The notes below the pieces were generated by a model. It was not told the DNA's origin, searched no databases, and worked only from the letters and a program-made list of their open reading frames with translations. From assembly GCA_018398765.1 (NCBI GenBank), contig JAHBMJ010003991.1, positions 1 to 64,000 on the forward strand: a stretch of 64,000 bases of DNA. Direction: 5' to 3'. Both the position numbers and the translations under genes were made by a program. This DNA is from Chromera velia (Eukaryota; Sar; Chromeraceae). Position 1 is the first letter of the stretch; each line of letters begins with the position of its first letter. Shown here piece after piece: positions 44,863-57,634 of this stretch.

Positions 44863-45310
44863 CTAGTTGGTAATTACTATTGAATAGTGAAATCTTTGTA
44901 CGTTCTTCCCTTTTGAAAGGTCTCTTGAGAGGCATTTGCCCTCCAGTCCCTTGCCATCCCCTCTCTTATCATCTGGCTCCCTGCATCCGAGTCCCCGCCA
45001 CGCCTCCATTAGGGTAGACATGAAGTCTAGCCACATCTTAAATAGTTTTTTCATCCATTCTGCAAACTCGAAAACGGCATCGTCTATTGGCAAGTTTAGA
45101 AAGGATTACGCCCTCAATAATCCCCCTATAAGAATTGCTATTGCAAGGCGCCCCATATTTCTACTGCAGACAGGGTCGCTTGTTATTTGTGGTCCTTCTG
45201 TCATTGTAATAACGAGTTGCCCTTCTCTGGGACTGCCAATCTCAATCAAATCTTTATTTTCCCGAAACCGTATATAGCCCCTCCAACGTATGCTTCCTGT
45301 TCCGTGCACC
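44863..45310 (-). pseudogene. Coding-like minus-strand fragment with one in-frame stop
   Basis: Two consecutive open stretches in the same frame (45309-45106 and 45093-44863) are separated by TAA. The residues have globular, helical composition (DDAVFEFAEWMKKLFKMWLD; GQLVITMTEGPQITSD). No family is recognised and no splice sites are evident. Possibly a remnant of a transposon or captured gene. Confidence 0.3.
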
Positions 45311-47560
45311 CTGTCACCCTGAGCAGATGCCGAACGTCAATTTCCATTTGGTGACTCAGAGGGTCTTTAGTTTTAGAATCTTCTTCCTATCCCTCTTCTT
45401 CCCCTCTCTCTTCTACCTCCTCTTTCTAGAGCAGGATGGAGGCATCCAGATAGTACGCCCCCTTCTTCAGACGGTTGGAAGGCCCCAGTAGCCCTGCATA
45501 TAGTTGCATATTCTCTGAACTGTTCGTCGCTGATCATCGCTGCGCAGTGCAGTGCACCTCGGCATTGGGTACAAGGACCACCGTACACCCCTCAACAAAA
45601 AAAGCGGTCAGCATCTCTTCTGCCGCAGCGTTAAGTTCGTTCAGACACGCCTGCTCTTTGTTGGTCAGTTGCATCTGCTAAAGGGGGGGAATTGAAGTCT
45701 TTCTATACTTCACTTCCTTCAGCCCCTTCAGCCACAAAGTGGGGAGAAGCCATATGTAGTGCCCGGCCAGACTGCTGTACATGTGTTGCCTGCATGCACA
45801 GAGAGGGGAATAAAAAAGAATCTGAATTTGCTGCTTCATTTTAAACCAAAAAACGGGGTAGGGGTAAAGAGTTTTGAAACCAAAAATTGAAGCACGGGGC
45901 TAGAGCAAAGTCTAAGTGAAATGAAGCACCGCATAACACTGCACATATATATGATTGCTGCATAAAATATCGAAAGCAAGTTTCTCAAAGAGGTACGTAC
46001 CGACTGACCGAGATGATACACAATCCCCTTCAGGTTGTATATGTCCTTGAGGCTGGCATTTGCCTTTGGGGCTGGTTTGGCTAACTGGCAAGCCTGGAGG
46101 GATGCCTTCTAGTCCAGAAGCTAAGTAGGCGACTGTCCATGCATCTTCAAGGACGTTTGAAGTCCATCACGTGGCTGGTTCTCTTTGCTTCTCTATTGAC
46201 GTCTTTTACTATACAGTCAAAGCGTAAGTCAAGGCAGAACAACAGTAGGCACACCAAAAGAAAAGAGCCAAGGTGCCCCTTTAGATGATGGCATAGGGGG
46301 GAAGAAGCCATCCAAAAGATGTTCCGAGGCATGAAACGTCTTCTAGGTTCACTACCTGAGACTTATCGCAATACGGTAAAGCAGGTGAAGTCGATTCTAT
46401 TCTGCCGTTCTACAGGCAGCCATGTATTAGTTGGAATGAAAGAGCGATTGCATGAGAGAGGGGGGGAGTTGATTCCGGCTTGAAAAGAGGCAGAAAAGAA
46501 AATGACGAGAGGGGTTGGCATACAGTGATTGTGTTGAGGTCGACATATATTGATGTTTCCCAGACGTTTTCCTTCCCTTTTCCTTTTTCTTCTTCTTTCC
46601 GTCAACGTAGTGTTGTTTATTTATCAACCATGATGTTTTTTATTATTTCTAAGGAGAGAGGCTTTCTGCTGATTCCAGACCAGCAGCCTACTTGTCTATC
46701 TGCATTGACTTTGTTGTTATGCATTCTGACTACCTACATGCGAACAAACGAAGAGAAAGAAAACAACGCGAGTGACTGATGCAAACAGTCTTTAAAGAAG
46801 CAATGCGTACCTTATAAAAGAGCAGAGAGATTGTGCAACACTTAGAGAGAAATGATTGCGATGCTGAGTTTCTCTAGTTGAATCAATAGGCCTGCAAGAG
46901 CAATGATACTATTGTAAACTGTTTGTGCTTCCTTATTTCCTCTGGCTCCGTTGTTAAGGTAGTCATAGGATTGATGTGCGTTGTGTCTGTTGTCAATTAA
47001 ATAAAGAAAATTAAGTCCTAAAACAAACTAATTCACTGAATGGAGTTGTAGACACTTGTCAGACAAAGCTCGGTCTTCTCAAACATCTCAGTGAACGGGT
47101 GTCAAAACGACCTCCATTCTGAATTAACGTTTGCTGAATGCATTGTCTAGAAACCGAAGAAGTCTTCCATGCAGCAATGGTGAGAAACAACATGCACCTA
47201 TTAATACAAGTGAGTGTGCGTGCTTTGTGCGCGGATATGACTAAGGTCTTATGTATACACGCATCGCCTCAGGGGGCAGCTCAGCTCTGCTGAGATCAGC
47301 CAAGAGGCCCTGAGATCGCATGCACTCGCATAACGCATTTTTTCATTTTTGGGGGGGGGGTCGCTTCTATCTCCGTCTGTCACGGTGTCGCCCAAATTCC
47401 AAAATGTGCCCCTCAAACAACTTGCACAGAGCCGTAATCGCACATACCTTAATTACTTCACACATGCATACCCCTCAAGTAACTCGCACAGAGTTGTAAC
47501 TACATGCTTGCGCGGTCCCGAAAAGCATGATATTTCGTGTGCGTTGCCGTGGCTCCTGCC
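45311..47560. other. Intergenic, no gene supported
   Basis: Short frames only, and no clear repeats or RNA genes. A minus-strand frame at 45373-45588 lacks any recognisable motif. Confidence 0.5.
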
Positions 47561-47564
47561 CCAT

Positions 47565-48383
47565 TGTAGCAGACTTCTTATCTGACTCCGGAACTCTAGC
47601 AGCGTTTTGCTAAAAGTAGGGTAGCTAGGAGACTGAAGTCACTTGAGATTCACTTCTTAGGAGTTTTTTCAAAGGCTGGAGAATGGATGTCGGAAGTCCT
47701 CTATCCGAGATGGGTCTGATGAAATGATAAGATGAAATTTGATTTTCAACATCTCCTTCCGTTTGCTCTTCCAAAAATCTAAGTCTTTTGCTTTTTTGCT
47801 CTTCCATAAGGACTTCCATAATTACTTTCCTCTGTATTGTTTTTACCCCTATTCCTTCCAATACTTCTTCCTTTCCCTCTTCCGTTTTCTGTATTCCATT
47901 CTGGTCGGTCTCTATTTATTTCATTTTATTTTTCTTCTTTTTCCTTCCCTAGTTTCCTTCCATCTTCTCTTCCTTTCTTTCTTCCTCTTCCTTGTTTTTG
48001 ATGAGGCCCCTGGAAGAGGCTCTTCCACTCGGATATGCCGTGGCCCGTCGAGGCCCCTGAAAGAGGCTCTTCCAACTCTTCTTTCATTCTTTCTTCCATT
48101 TGCTCTGCCGTTCCTTCTTCCATTCCTTCTTCCATTCCTTCTTCCATTCTTTCTTCCATGATAAAATTTAACAGTCTTTTCTATTTAATAGGTATGCACA
48201 TCCCCATTAAAACTTCAAGATCATTTTCTTTTTCTCAAGATCTACTTATATCCTCAATTGTTTTCTCCTTTCCTTTCATTTTCATTTCTCTTCCCCTTAG
48301 ATCATACCAAGTAGGCTTTTACCAGGCAAGACATACTTGGAAGTTATATCCTGCTACCACAGCCTACTTGGGAGTCTGTAACA
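47565..48383 (-). repeat. LTR (3' copy) of the 9 kb element
   Basis: 819 bp with TG...CA ends. It contains an internal pair of GAGGCCCCTGRAAGAGGC blocks with a palindromic GGAAGAGGCTCTTCC, and a CCATTCCTTCTT 12-bp repeat at about 48119-48160. About 80 bp at 48190-48275 are missing from the other copy. Confidence 0.75.
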
Positions 48384-49839
48384 CATTCCCCCTTCTTATA
48401 AGAGCGCTGTCCACGCGCTCTTCTCTTCATTCCCCATAACACATTTTCCTTTTTTTTCTTTATATTTCTTTGACAACGGATCGTTCGGGAAGAAAAAAAA
48501 ACAAAAACGCATAGGAGAAGACAACTCAGCGAAACACGTAACTTCGATCTCCCTCCTGCAGTGCCTCATGCAGACCATGTGGAGAGAAACACTTCTGTAG
48601 AAATAAGTATGACCAACATCATGTATGATAGAACGAAAGTGAAGATTCCTGTTGGCTAGAAGAATGAGGGTTAGAACGAGGGAGGAGATAAAGAAGAGAG
48701 ACATGAGGGAGAAGACATAAAGGAACGGAAAGAACGAAATTCAGTGATGCTGTCGTCATCTGACCGCATGCTATATAGACCGCATGTCTTCCTCTCCATC
48801 ACTTCCGATCTTCAGGCGGCCTGCAGACTTATTGCAGACATTTTGCACTGCACGCATGCCTGAAAATATGAAAACTCTATATTTTTCCCTTTTGACCTTG
48901 AGGCGGCCTCGTGGTGCAGCTGTCTTGACAGCGGACTCAGTCTGAAGACAAAACAGCCAGAGGCGCCAACATATGTAGCCTTCTACACACCCCTCATCTT
49001 TTTGATTCTCACTGCTTTGCAAACAGATTGTTATGCAATGTTCTTGCTTCAGACAGAACAATTGCCTGTCTACCATACAGCCAGGTTGAGTTTCTGAGAC
49101 TCTTGAATATGACTGCCGACGATTCAAGCACATCTTTCCTTTTTCGACATAATCTTAATATAAATTTCATTTCTCTCAGTAGCCTTCCTTTCGTGCGACA
49201 CTGTTGCGTATGCGCGCCTGCGCGTGCATGCATTCTCTACTTAGTCTGCTAATAAAACGCACGGCCATGCTTGCTTCTCCCTTTGTGGCGAAACGGTACT
49301 TTGGAAAGCCTGTTCTCTTCAGACACGTACAAATGGAGCGCTTCATATATCCAAGGATGCTGCTGATTCTCTTCCTCAGGACGTGACACTGTGGAATGTT
49401 GCACTTCTTCTCGGGATGCAGTCTGCATGAAAATGTTAGAATCTTTGGGTGAATAGATCGTTTGTGCAAGACTGCATGAGTCTGCTATCTTTTTTATGCA
49501 AGACTGCAAGGTTAGTGTTAGTCGGTTGGATGGGCGCTCTACCTCTTATTTTTTGTTCTGCTGCATTCTTTTTTACTGCACGTATGGCCATTCTTGCAGC
49601 AAGAGTGAATGGCAGACAGCAGCATACACGGCAGACACGAGGGGGTGAGCAATCCAGGGAAGAGATCAAAGCAGACTGAGTACGAAACGAGGCACGCTCT
49701 CTGCGTAGTGATCGGCCTGTTCCTTCTTCTTATATGGCTTCTTCAGCGATCGTCAGCGAATCGACATCAGCAGGTGAGTAGCTCTGGAATGCTTCACGCC
49801 ATATGCCTGTTGATCGACTTGCATAGTTGCACAAGTACA

Positions 49840-49920
49840 CTGTACTACACTGTACTATACTGTACTGTACTGTACTACTGTACTATGATATCTATACTGT
49901 ATTGTACTACTGTACTAGAC
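49840..49920. repeat. (TACTG)n-type microsatellite
   Basis: CTGTACTAC and CTGTACTATA units repeated about ten times. A related patch is at 52125-52175. Both lie inside the 9 kb element. Confidence 0.8.
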
Positions 49921-51296
49921 CTTAAAAAAAAAAATCTTCTATTTCTAGCGTCCTAGGGGGTCTGAAACTCTTAACCTACGTTAATGATACGTTAATGCTC
50001 TATCAATATGTGCTAAGTTATGATATGGTAATGATAAATTACAGTGACTTAGGGAAAGCTTCCAAAACAATTAAAACTATATGTTATACATACATACATA
50101 GTATTATATATGTTATAGTTGAATCGCGTATTGCTCCGGCCTCCCGCACCCTCGAGGCTGTGTTTGGTCTGATTGCCAGTATGGGTCCCCTCAGTGTAAA
50201 TGCGCAGATGACTGTTTTTAGAGTGTGTTGGTCCCCTGTTGCACTGTACTGCCTCGAATGCTTCCCTCTTTATGATCGATGCCGATCTTCTTGCAATCGA
50301 TGCTTTACAGCTCTATTTTGCATGCTGGTCTGGCCGTCTGTCTGCTCGCAGTCTTCATTTGCCCTCCCTGTATATTTTTGGCCTGCTTCCTGCAAAAGCC
50401 CTACTTTGCTCTAGAGTGGCCAACTGGTGGTGCTCGCTCTCGCAAACCATGCACACCGTTCCCACTGCAATGCTGCATACCTGGAAGGGAAATAGTTGTT
50501 CAGAGTTTTCGAGAGCCTCCTTGTGGCTGCTTCGTTGGCCTGGTCTGGATTTTGTTTGTTCGTTGGGGGTGGGAGTGCCGCAACACCCTGGCACTAGTGG
50601 GCAGCAGCGACGAAGAGTTTAAGGCACTGGCTCTCTCTTCTTTAAGGGTAGAGCTAGACATGCAGTTGCGGAAGAGGTCTGCACGCGGTGGGCGGGGGGT
50701 ATTGCTTCTTCACATTTCCCTCCTCTTGCTAAGCTCACCCCCCTTCAACAAGCTTTTCCCTCTTCTCATCGCATGTTTGTGTTTCTTCTTTACAATAAAT
50801 CCGCCTCTGGTCTCTGCTCCTTTTCCGCCCTCCCTCGATCTGCTCTTACAGTAACCGATGGCTCTCTGTTCGGTTTCTTACGTCTGCTCTCATTTAACCT
50901 ATAAGGCGAAAGCAGTGCTCTGTCTGTTGAATGTAGCGACCACAAACTCTGTGTACATGATTCTTATATTCGGTGTGTTGATGACTTCATGTATAGACTT
51001 TCTTCATATGCTAAGTGGCTGGATGAAAGAGAATTCCTACACTGCCTGGCTGAGCTGGAATCCATTAATTCAAATGATTGTAACTGTCCACTCCCCAGTG
51101 CAAGTACATCTGAACTTTTTATCCGTAATGTCATTTGATCGTTTCTACGCTCGTATCCGGCCTGTCTCTTTGATGTCTATCTCCCAATTCTAGAAAGTGA
51201 TTAACTAATCAACTCCACCGGCGACTTAACAAACAACAACCATGCATGTATGTGTTGTCCGGGAGCTTAGCTCTCCAACTGGGGTTAGGCATCTTC

Positions 51297-51331
51297 TAAC
51301 TAACTAACCAACTAACTAACTAACTAATAAA
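51297..51331. repeat. (AACT)n microsatellite
   Basis: About eight tandem AACT/AACC tetramers just downstream (3') of the hAT fragment. Confidence 0.85.
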
Positions 51332-51529
51332 CATAAATTCACATACCATCATTACAACAGTCTCAGCAGTCTGCCCCCCCCTCCTTCTCCCTGTCCCTTC
51401 TGTCAAACTCAGAAAGAAGCCTCTCTGAACTCCAGTCTGATGCTCTTTAGGTATTCAACTGCCATCTCTCTATCCAACTCATCATCGAATGCCTCCATTG
51501 ACTCATCAGATGCAAGGTCAAGTCCTTGT

Positions 51530-51840
51530 CTAGGTCCCTGCAGGCCCAAAATCTAGCCTAAAATCTGTGTCTCTCTTCTGTGGTGCCCGGCGTTCCTCTA
51601 CATGATGAACCTTCTGGAGGTGGAGATTAGCGTATGACACTGTGGTGACCAGCAAGTCTTGGTGCGGCTGGGTGAGACGGTTTCTCTTCTCAGAGTAAAC
51701 CTGGTCGTAGAGAGAGAACCCCCGCTCTGAGACCCCCGCCGCGTTGGCAGCTTGAAAGACCTCTGTGGTGAGGGCGGCGTTCTAAGACTTGGAGGCTGCT
51801 TCCACAAGGTCGTCCCGGCACCATCAGGAAAATTTAAGGT
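51530..51840 (-). pseudogene. hAT transposase C-terminal dimerisation domain fragment
   Basis: The minus-strand frame reads EVFQAANAAGVSERGFSLYD, then YSEKRNRLTQPHQDLLV and ANLHLQKVHHVEE, ending TAG at 51532-51530. This matches the hAT family dimerisation region in order: a Ser/Ala-Glu-Arg-x-Phe-Ser motif, a K-x-R-N-R-L motif, then a short helix with N-L. An in-frame TAG upstream (about 51785) and the lack of a recognisable catalytic core show it is a remnant. Known function of the family: cut-and-paste transposition with 8-bp target duplications. Confidence 0.7.
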
Positions 51841-53597
51841 TGTCCACCTTGTCGCCCGACGATATACAGTTAAGCTGAAGAGGGGGCATCGCAGCCTGTA
51901 CTGCTTTGCACCACTTTGACTCACTATTTACTATCTACTATCCTAAATTACTATAAAAACATAATGAAAACTCATTAAAACACTAGTAAAAAGTTACTAA
52001 AACTTAGCTTATAAACATGCTAAACATGCTAAAACTTAGCTTAAAAACTTATAAAAAAGTAGTGGGACGAGCGGCGGGCGGCCTGCCTAACTTAGTAAGG
52101 CAGAATGGGATGGGCCGCTCGAATTGTACTATACTGTACTGTATTAGTTTTGCTTCTACACTGTACTGTACTAGTGCAACTATGTCGACTTGCAAGTTCT
52201 CTTTTCGTCTCTGCATCTGAAAGCGGCCCTTTTTTCCAAACACACGCAAGAGGAACACAGGGATTCATGGGCCAGCGGTGCCCCCCTACTAGGGTGCTGG
52301 CGATACCCTACTCTATTTCTTTGTGCATGAGGCTGCTTTCTTTTCGGTTTACTGGTCATTGGTGGGCCCCCCCCACAAGTCAGTAAGCCTCAATACTCAC
52401 GTGTGTTGCATTGAAAGAACATTCCATATATACAAACATATATTTTTGTGCCCATGGTGATTACATATGTATCCCACTATATGTTTGAAACTACTGTGTT
52501 CTATCATGAACATTCACTTTCTGGGTCTTTCACATACATGTTTTTGTCTGGCCAGACCTCACCTTTCGAGTGTACTAGATAACATTTCGTCTTCCTGTGT
52601 ATCATCTAATTGTATGTAGACTTTTCTATCAGGACCTAAAGAGTTGTTAGCCTTCTTTCAGGTCAACAGAATCTCTCGTTTCTAGACATTTCGTGCTCTG
52701 TATTCCTGAGACAAGATGAAGTCTTCACTTCTCTTCAAGAAAACGAGCTCTCACACTCACTTCTGAGCCCTCATGCTCGTTTGCTTTTGTTTCTTTATTT
52801 TTAACAGAGGTTAGGTCATCCCACCTGTCTCTCCATGAAACGAGCCCTCTCACTCGTTTCTGAACCCTCATACTCGATCGTTTGATTCCATTAGGTTGTA
52901 TTGTTTCTGCTTACATATATACCTGTGCGTATGTTGGAGTTCTACTTTGTTGCGTTTTGTTCCATCCTTTCTCATACATCTTTCTATCTCCCATACCTCT
53001 CACTACTTCCCTCACCACTCCCATCGTTCTCTCACCTTTCCTCTTTTATTGTTCTGCTGCTCAGGTCCTTCACTTACTGGTTTTGTGACTGTTTATTTAT
53101 TTAGATTACTGGGGCAATCTAGCTGATGGTGCGAAGTTGCCCCTACGACCTCGTTCTCGACTGTGTGAACACGGATTCGCTCGTGTTTAGTCATGGAAAA
53201 CGACCCAATGTAGACGGGTGGATATAGCGAGTGCACGACTCTTGCTCCAATATTCTGGAAGACCCATCTGGTCAGCCTTACACCCTGAGGATGGGTTTGT
53301 CATGGCTTCTTTTCCATCTGTAAGAGAGAAGTATGTGCCGACTGACAACCTGGAGACGGCATGTGTGGTTAGTTCGGAGACGTGTGAAAACGATCTAATG
53401 TAGATAGACAGATAGTTCAGGTAAGAGCCTCTAGTGGTTTATCAGAACAGTGGAGGTAGCGACGGCTGCTGCTGGGTTGCTGGTGAACACTGAGGATGCG
53501 GGTAAAATACTGCAATGTTTTCTTTGTCTTGCTGCTCTCGCAGATTCTAGTCCCACCACTGAACCAAGTCAGGGTATGGCTGTAGAGCCCCGGTGGG

Positions 53598-53907
53598 CTA
53601 TGAAGGTGGTGGTGGTGCAGTTGCACTGCCCAGCGGGAAGGGTGCTCGGTACAATGCCTGGAAAGCTTGCACTTGAGCAGCCTCCCACTCACTGTATCTC
53701 AGACTGGCGAGGAGGATGGTGGCTTCTATGAGGGAAGTCCAGACCTCTCGTCTGATCGTCCCCTCCAAAGCTTCTGCCAATACCCGATGGACCTCGGCTG
53801 AGTCCCTGAGGGCCTCTCGCACTCCTTCTCTAACGAGCGCCTGCAAGACGCCCTGCGGTGCAAAGTCCAGACCGGTTGAGAAGGGGAGGCCACCTGCGTA
53901 TAGCTGA
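53598..53907 (-). pseudogene. Coding-like minus-strand fragment, possible gag remnant
   Basis: About 100 codons with strongly protein-like composition: LQALVREGVREALRDSAEVH and SLIEATILLASLRYSEWEA, amphipathic helices, then a Pro-rich end and TAG at 53600-53598. It lies on the element's coding strand in the 5' half, where Gag would be. No zinc knuckle is visible. No family match can be claimed. Confidence 0.35.
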
Positions 53908-55469
53908 GGTCAACGGCTTGGTAGTTTGAGGTCATTGAGGTTCGGGCCGATACCTGAGCCCAAGGGGACGTCTACTAGGATGGTGGTGTCTGGGTCAATG
54001 GGGAAATTTAGTTTGAGACTCCGCTCTGCTGGTACAGCTTCTTGACGGGGAAGTGGAGGGAAATGTAAGTCGATGGATAGGGGCGGAGTTCGGGAACTGT
54101 CGGGTAGGGTGGTCGTTTTACAGACGGATGGGGTGGTGTGCGGGTGTGCTCGTTACTCACGCCGGATTTTGTTTCTTCAGCTTCAAATGCAGTGCGTATA
54201 TATGAAGGGGGTAGTCTGATTGGGTTCGTACTTAGGCAGACGGAGACTCACTATGGGGCCGTGGGGTATTTTTTGTCCCTAAGGTGGGCCTGTCGAGATC
54301 CTTGAGGCTCTTGGGGTGTGAGACCACCCTGATTCCTTCGAAGAGTGATAGTGGGGAAGCAGGTGGAGATCGCTCCGATAGGCCTCTTCTTTTCTTCAAA
54401 AATGTGGGAGGAATGGGGTGAAGCATATATCGGTATATGGCTAAGAGCACAAACTTCGATAGTAACGATTTCTCTGGTACAGTGCAGTGGGTAGAGATCT
54501 TCTTTTCTTGCCTTTCAATGAATCACTTGGGGCTGTGTGCCTTGTGAGAAGGAGCGTGCAGTTAGACAAGGGAGTTTTTTTGGGGTCATATTGGAAAGCA
54601 ACTGTGTGTATGCTAGGAAGCCTGGAAGAAGAGACTTTACTGTCGGTCAGGCGGGAATCCTCCTCCTCTTGAAGGGTCCCAGTTTTCTGTGTGATACTAA
54701 ATGGTTGGCCTACAGTTGTGTGAGCCGTCCGTCATAAAAAGGGTACTGTGAGGGGAGTAGATAATGATGCTTAGGCCTGCCTGGCGGTCGATGCTTCTTT
54801 CCACACCAGATTTGTCAGAATGACGAGACTGGGAAGGGAGATGGCGGAGTGGTCTGTTAGTACAGGCTCTGGGTGGGAGGTTCAACTCACTGGGGAGATA
54901 CGGGTTCCTGGCAGGGGCAAAATAACAGAATGGGTTAGCTATAGGTATAAGGCAGTATAGGGACGCGTCCTCTTTTTCGGTATTGTCCGTACGCGGGCCC
55001 TTTGACCTTCAGGCGAGGCTGTGTTTCGCAGGTTTCCTCGAGGTGGAAGGGGCAAGAGCGGTCCTCGGTTGTCTCCAGTAGGACGGTGCTGGACAGAATT
55101 TCTTGTCTGGGGGTTCACGTATCTTCTGTTTGGATTTCTAGGGGCAGGGTCGTTATTTTCGGTGCCTTCAGATTGGGAATGCAGACCATGCTGAGTGTGG
55201 TTGCCACTCTGGGCCTCTTTGGTAGCTGGGGCTGACTATGAGGAATCACTTACGGAGAGTGACGTGGGAGAGCGTAGTTCCCACTGGAATGCCGCTTCAA
55301 GGTCCTCTTCAGTCGGGTACGCTACCCTCTGGTACAGGAAATACGGCGGTTAGAAGTGTAACGACGTTTTGGCAACGGGGTCATTGACCCAGCGACTGAC
55401 GGTGGGATCGATGTGCGATTAAAAGGTCATCTATTCATGCCTCAGGAAACACGTGCCTTATCTCTCTAT

Positions 55470-55750
55470 CAGAGAACTGAGCAGCACTTCATGGTATGTT
55501 TTTTTTCTGAAAAAGATTCTGGCAGAGGCAATAAAACACGCGTCTGTCCAAAAATTGGGCAGCGCTTCATGGTGCATCTGGTATGGATGGAATTTTCGGC
55601 AAAGACAAGAAAAGACGTGTCTATTCAGAAATTGGACAGCGCTTCACGGTGCACTCTGGTTTGGATGGGATTCTGAGTAGAGACAAGGAAAGACGCGTCC
55701 GTGCAGAAATTGGACAGCGTTTCACGATCTGTTTCTATCTGGAGACGGTT
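55470..55750. repeat. Four 79-bp tandem repeats next to the 5' LTR
   Basis: A TTGGRCAGCGYTTCAYGG motif recurs at about 55475, 55554, 55633 and 55711 with spacings of 79, 79 and 78 bp. Each is followed by an AAAGACRYGTCYRT-like block. The array lies in the leader region of the 9 kb element, about 65 bp from its primer-site candidate. Confidence 0.8.
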
Positions 55751-55816
55751 CTTTCTGAAGACAGAAGGCTGCTTACTGTTGGAATAGTAGAAGCTCAAAG
55801 CTGGCAAGTCACCACG

Positions 55817-56534
55817 TATAGCGGACTTCTTATCTGACTCCGGAACTCTAGCAGTGTTTTGCTAAAAGTAGGGTAGCTAGGAGACTGAAGTCACTTGAGA
55901 TTCACTTCTCAGGAGTTTTTTCAAAAGCTAGAGAATGGATGTCGGAAATTCTCTGTCCGAGATGGGTCCGATGAAATGATAAGATAAAATTTGATTTTTA
56001 ACATCTCCTTCCGTTTGCTCTTCCAAAAATCTAAGTCTTTTGCTTTTTTGTTCTTCTATAAGGACTTCCATAATTACTTTCCTCTGTATTGATTTTACCT
56101 CTATTCCTTCCAACACCTCTTCCTTTCCCTCTTCCGTTTTCTGTATTCTATTCTGGTCGGTCTCTATTTATTTCATTTTATTTTTCTTCTTTTTCCTTCC
56201 ATCTTCTCTTCCTTTCTTTCTTCCTCTTCCTTGTTTTTGACGAGGCCCCTGGAAGAAGCTCTTCCGCTCAGATATGCCGTGGCCCGTCGAGGCCCCTGAA
56301 ACAGGCTTTTCCAACTCTTCTTTCATTCTTTCTTCCATTTGCTCTGCCGTTCCTTCTTCCATTCTTTCTTCCATTCTTTCTTCCATGATAGAATTCAACA
56401 GTCTTTTCTATTCAATAACTTTCCTTTCAATTTTATTTCTCTTCCCCCTAGATCATACCAAGTAGGCTTTTAGCAGGCAAGACATACTTGGAAGTTATAT
56501 CCTGCTACCACAGCCTACTTGGGAGTCCGTAACA
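55817..56534 (-). repeat. LTR (5' copy) of the 9 kb element
   Basis: 718 bp and highly similar to 47565-48383. Shorter by an internal deletion of about 80 bp and fewer 12-bp repeats. Its left terminus reads TA rather than TG, a transition. Confidence 0.75.
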
Positions 56535-56538
56535 CCAT

Positions 56539-57194
56539 GCATGCATGCACCTGCACAAGATATGCCCAAGCCCCCGATGGTGTGCATCAATCAAATTTAC
56601 GGACCCCCTAAAGGGCCCCCCGAGGCACTCACCCAACTGGTTAGGTGTATCTTGTATATATATATGTCTCTGTGTGTCTGTCATAATACATGCAACTCCT
56701 GGATTTTTGTATGTCGCGTATCAACCATTCAGTGAATTCCCATAAGATTATAATGTGCTGCAATGTGCGGCTTTCTCATTCCTCAAAGGTATAGCTATCA
56801 AAGTCAGGGATATGCCCACTGAATACAGCGAATTAACTACATTCTATAAAACTTTGCATCATTTCAAGCACCGCTTTTGCACGAATGCATATATATTAAT
56901 AAAGTTACAAAAATAATGGAGGATGCATGCTACTGCTCTATCCCTACCGTGTATCACTCTGTCTTTCACTCGCACTTTGTCACAGAAAATCAGACATAAT
57001 CTCATCTTGTCCCGGGACTGTAATTCAAATGTATCTATGTTTATCGGCAGTTGCAATAGTTTTAAAGTGCAAGGCAAGAAATGCATGTGTTGTGATGGGA
57101 TGTGTTGTTGTATGTATGTGTGCATGATGTGAAGCAATATCCATGAATGTATAGAACAAGGCGGATGTCAGATATCTGGCACTGAAAAGAGTAA
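56539..57194. other. Intergenic, no gene
   Basis: Short frames only, no repeat structure beyond a brief TATATA at 56657. Confidence 0.5.
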
Positions 57195-57634
57195 AAGAAG
57201 AGAGAAGTGAACTATTTCTCTTTCCTTTTTCTTCTCTGTTTAAAAGTTTCTTTTCTGCAACTCCCTCTGTCAGCTCACCCTTTTTGAGTTGGATAGAACA
57301 ACAAGAAGCAACCCATAAGAAGAGAGAGGGTTTTCCATTCCTCTCTGTACATCTCAGGAAAAGAACGTTCTTGGTTACTCAGAAAAGTATGAAAGAAAAT
57401 AGAAGAGTACTTCTCTCTTTTTCTCACTTAGTCTCAATTCTTCGTTCTTTTTATTTCTTGCTCTGGTTAAAGTTTCCTTTCTTGTCACTCTCCCTATCAC
57501 TTCATCTTTCTGAGTCAGACAGAACGATAAGAAGCAACCCATAAGAAGAGAGAGGGCTTTATCATTCTCCTTTATGTGTCTCAGAAAAAGAAACGTTCTT
57601 GATTGCTCTAAAAAATGTGAAATAAACGTGTTCT
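57195..57634. repeat. 226-bp tandem repeat pair
   Basis: The GAAGCAACCCATAAGAAG block occurs at 57305 and 57531 (226 bp apart), with homologous flanks on both sides. A third, partial unit is split by the hAT-type insertion and resumes after 58698 (ending near TTTTCTCTCAATTCTTTC). Confidence 0.8.

Larger units (their letters stand above)
47565..56534 (-). mobile_element. Probable 9 kb LTR retroelement without visible pol
   Basis: Direct repeats 47565-48383 and 55817-56534 share both termini (minus strand TGTTAC... start). CCAT lies outside both outer ends (47561-47564 and 56535-56538). On the minus strand a purine tract, AAGAAGGGGGAATG, abuts the left repeat, and TGGTGACTTGCC lies 2 nt inside the right repeat, matching the expected polypurine tract and primer-binding site. 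The 7.4 kb interior contains a coding-like minus fragment near 53,598-53,907, four 79-bp tandem repeats, a hAT transposase remnant, and TACTG microsatellites. I found no protease, integrase or reverse transcriptase. It could be a large non-autonomous element with nested insertions. Two unrelated solo LTRs would not explain the tract and primer site placement. Confidence 0.6.

Noticed and set aside
50279-51193. Plus-strand frames of 191 and 111 codons with hydrophobic composition
   Set aside because: No domain, no start context or splice evidence, and they lie in the interior of the 9 kb element on its non-coding strand. Cys/Leu-rich content looks like composition.
53450-53731. 93-codon plus-strand frame
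   Set aside because: The overlapping minus-strand frame has the more protein-like composition, and there is no motif in the plus frame.
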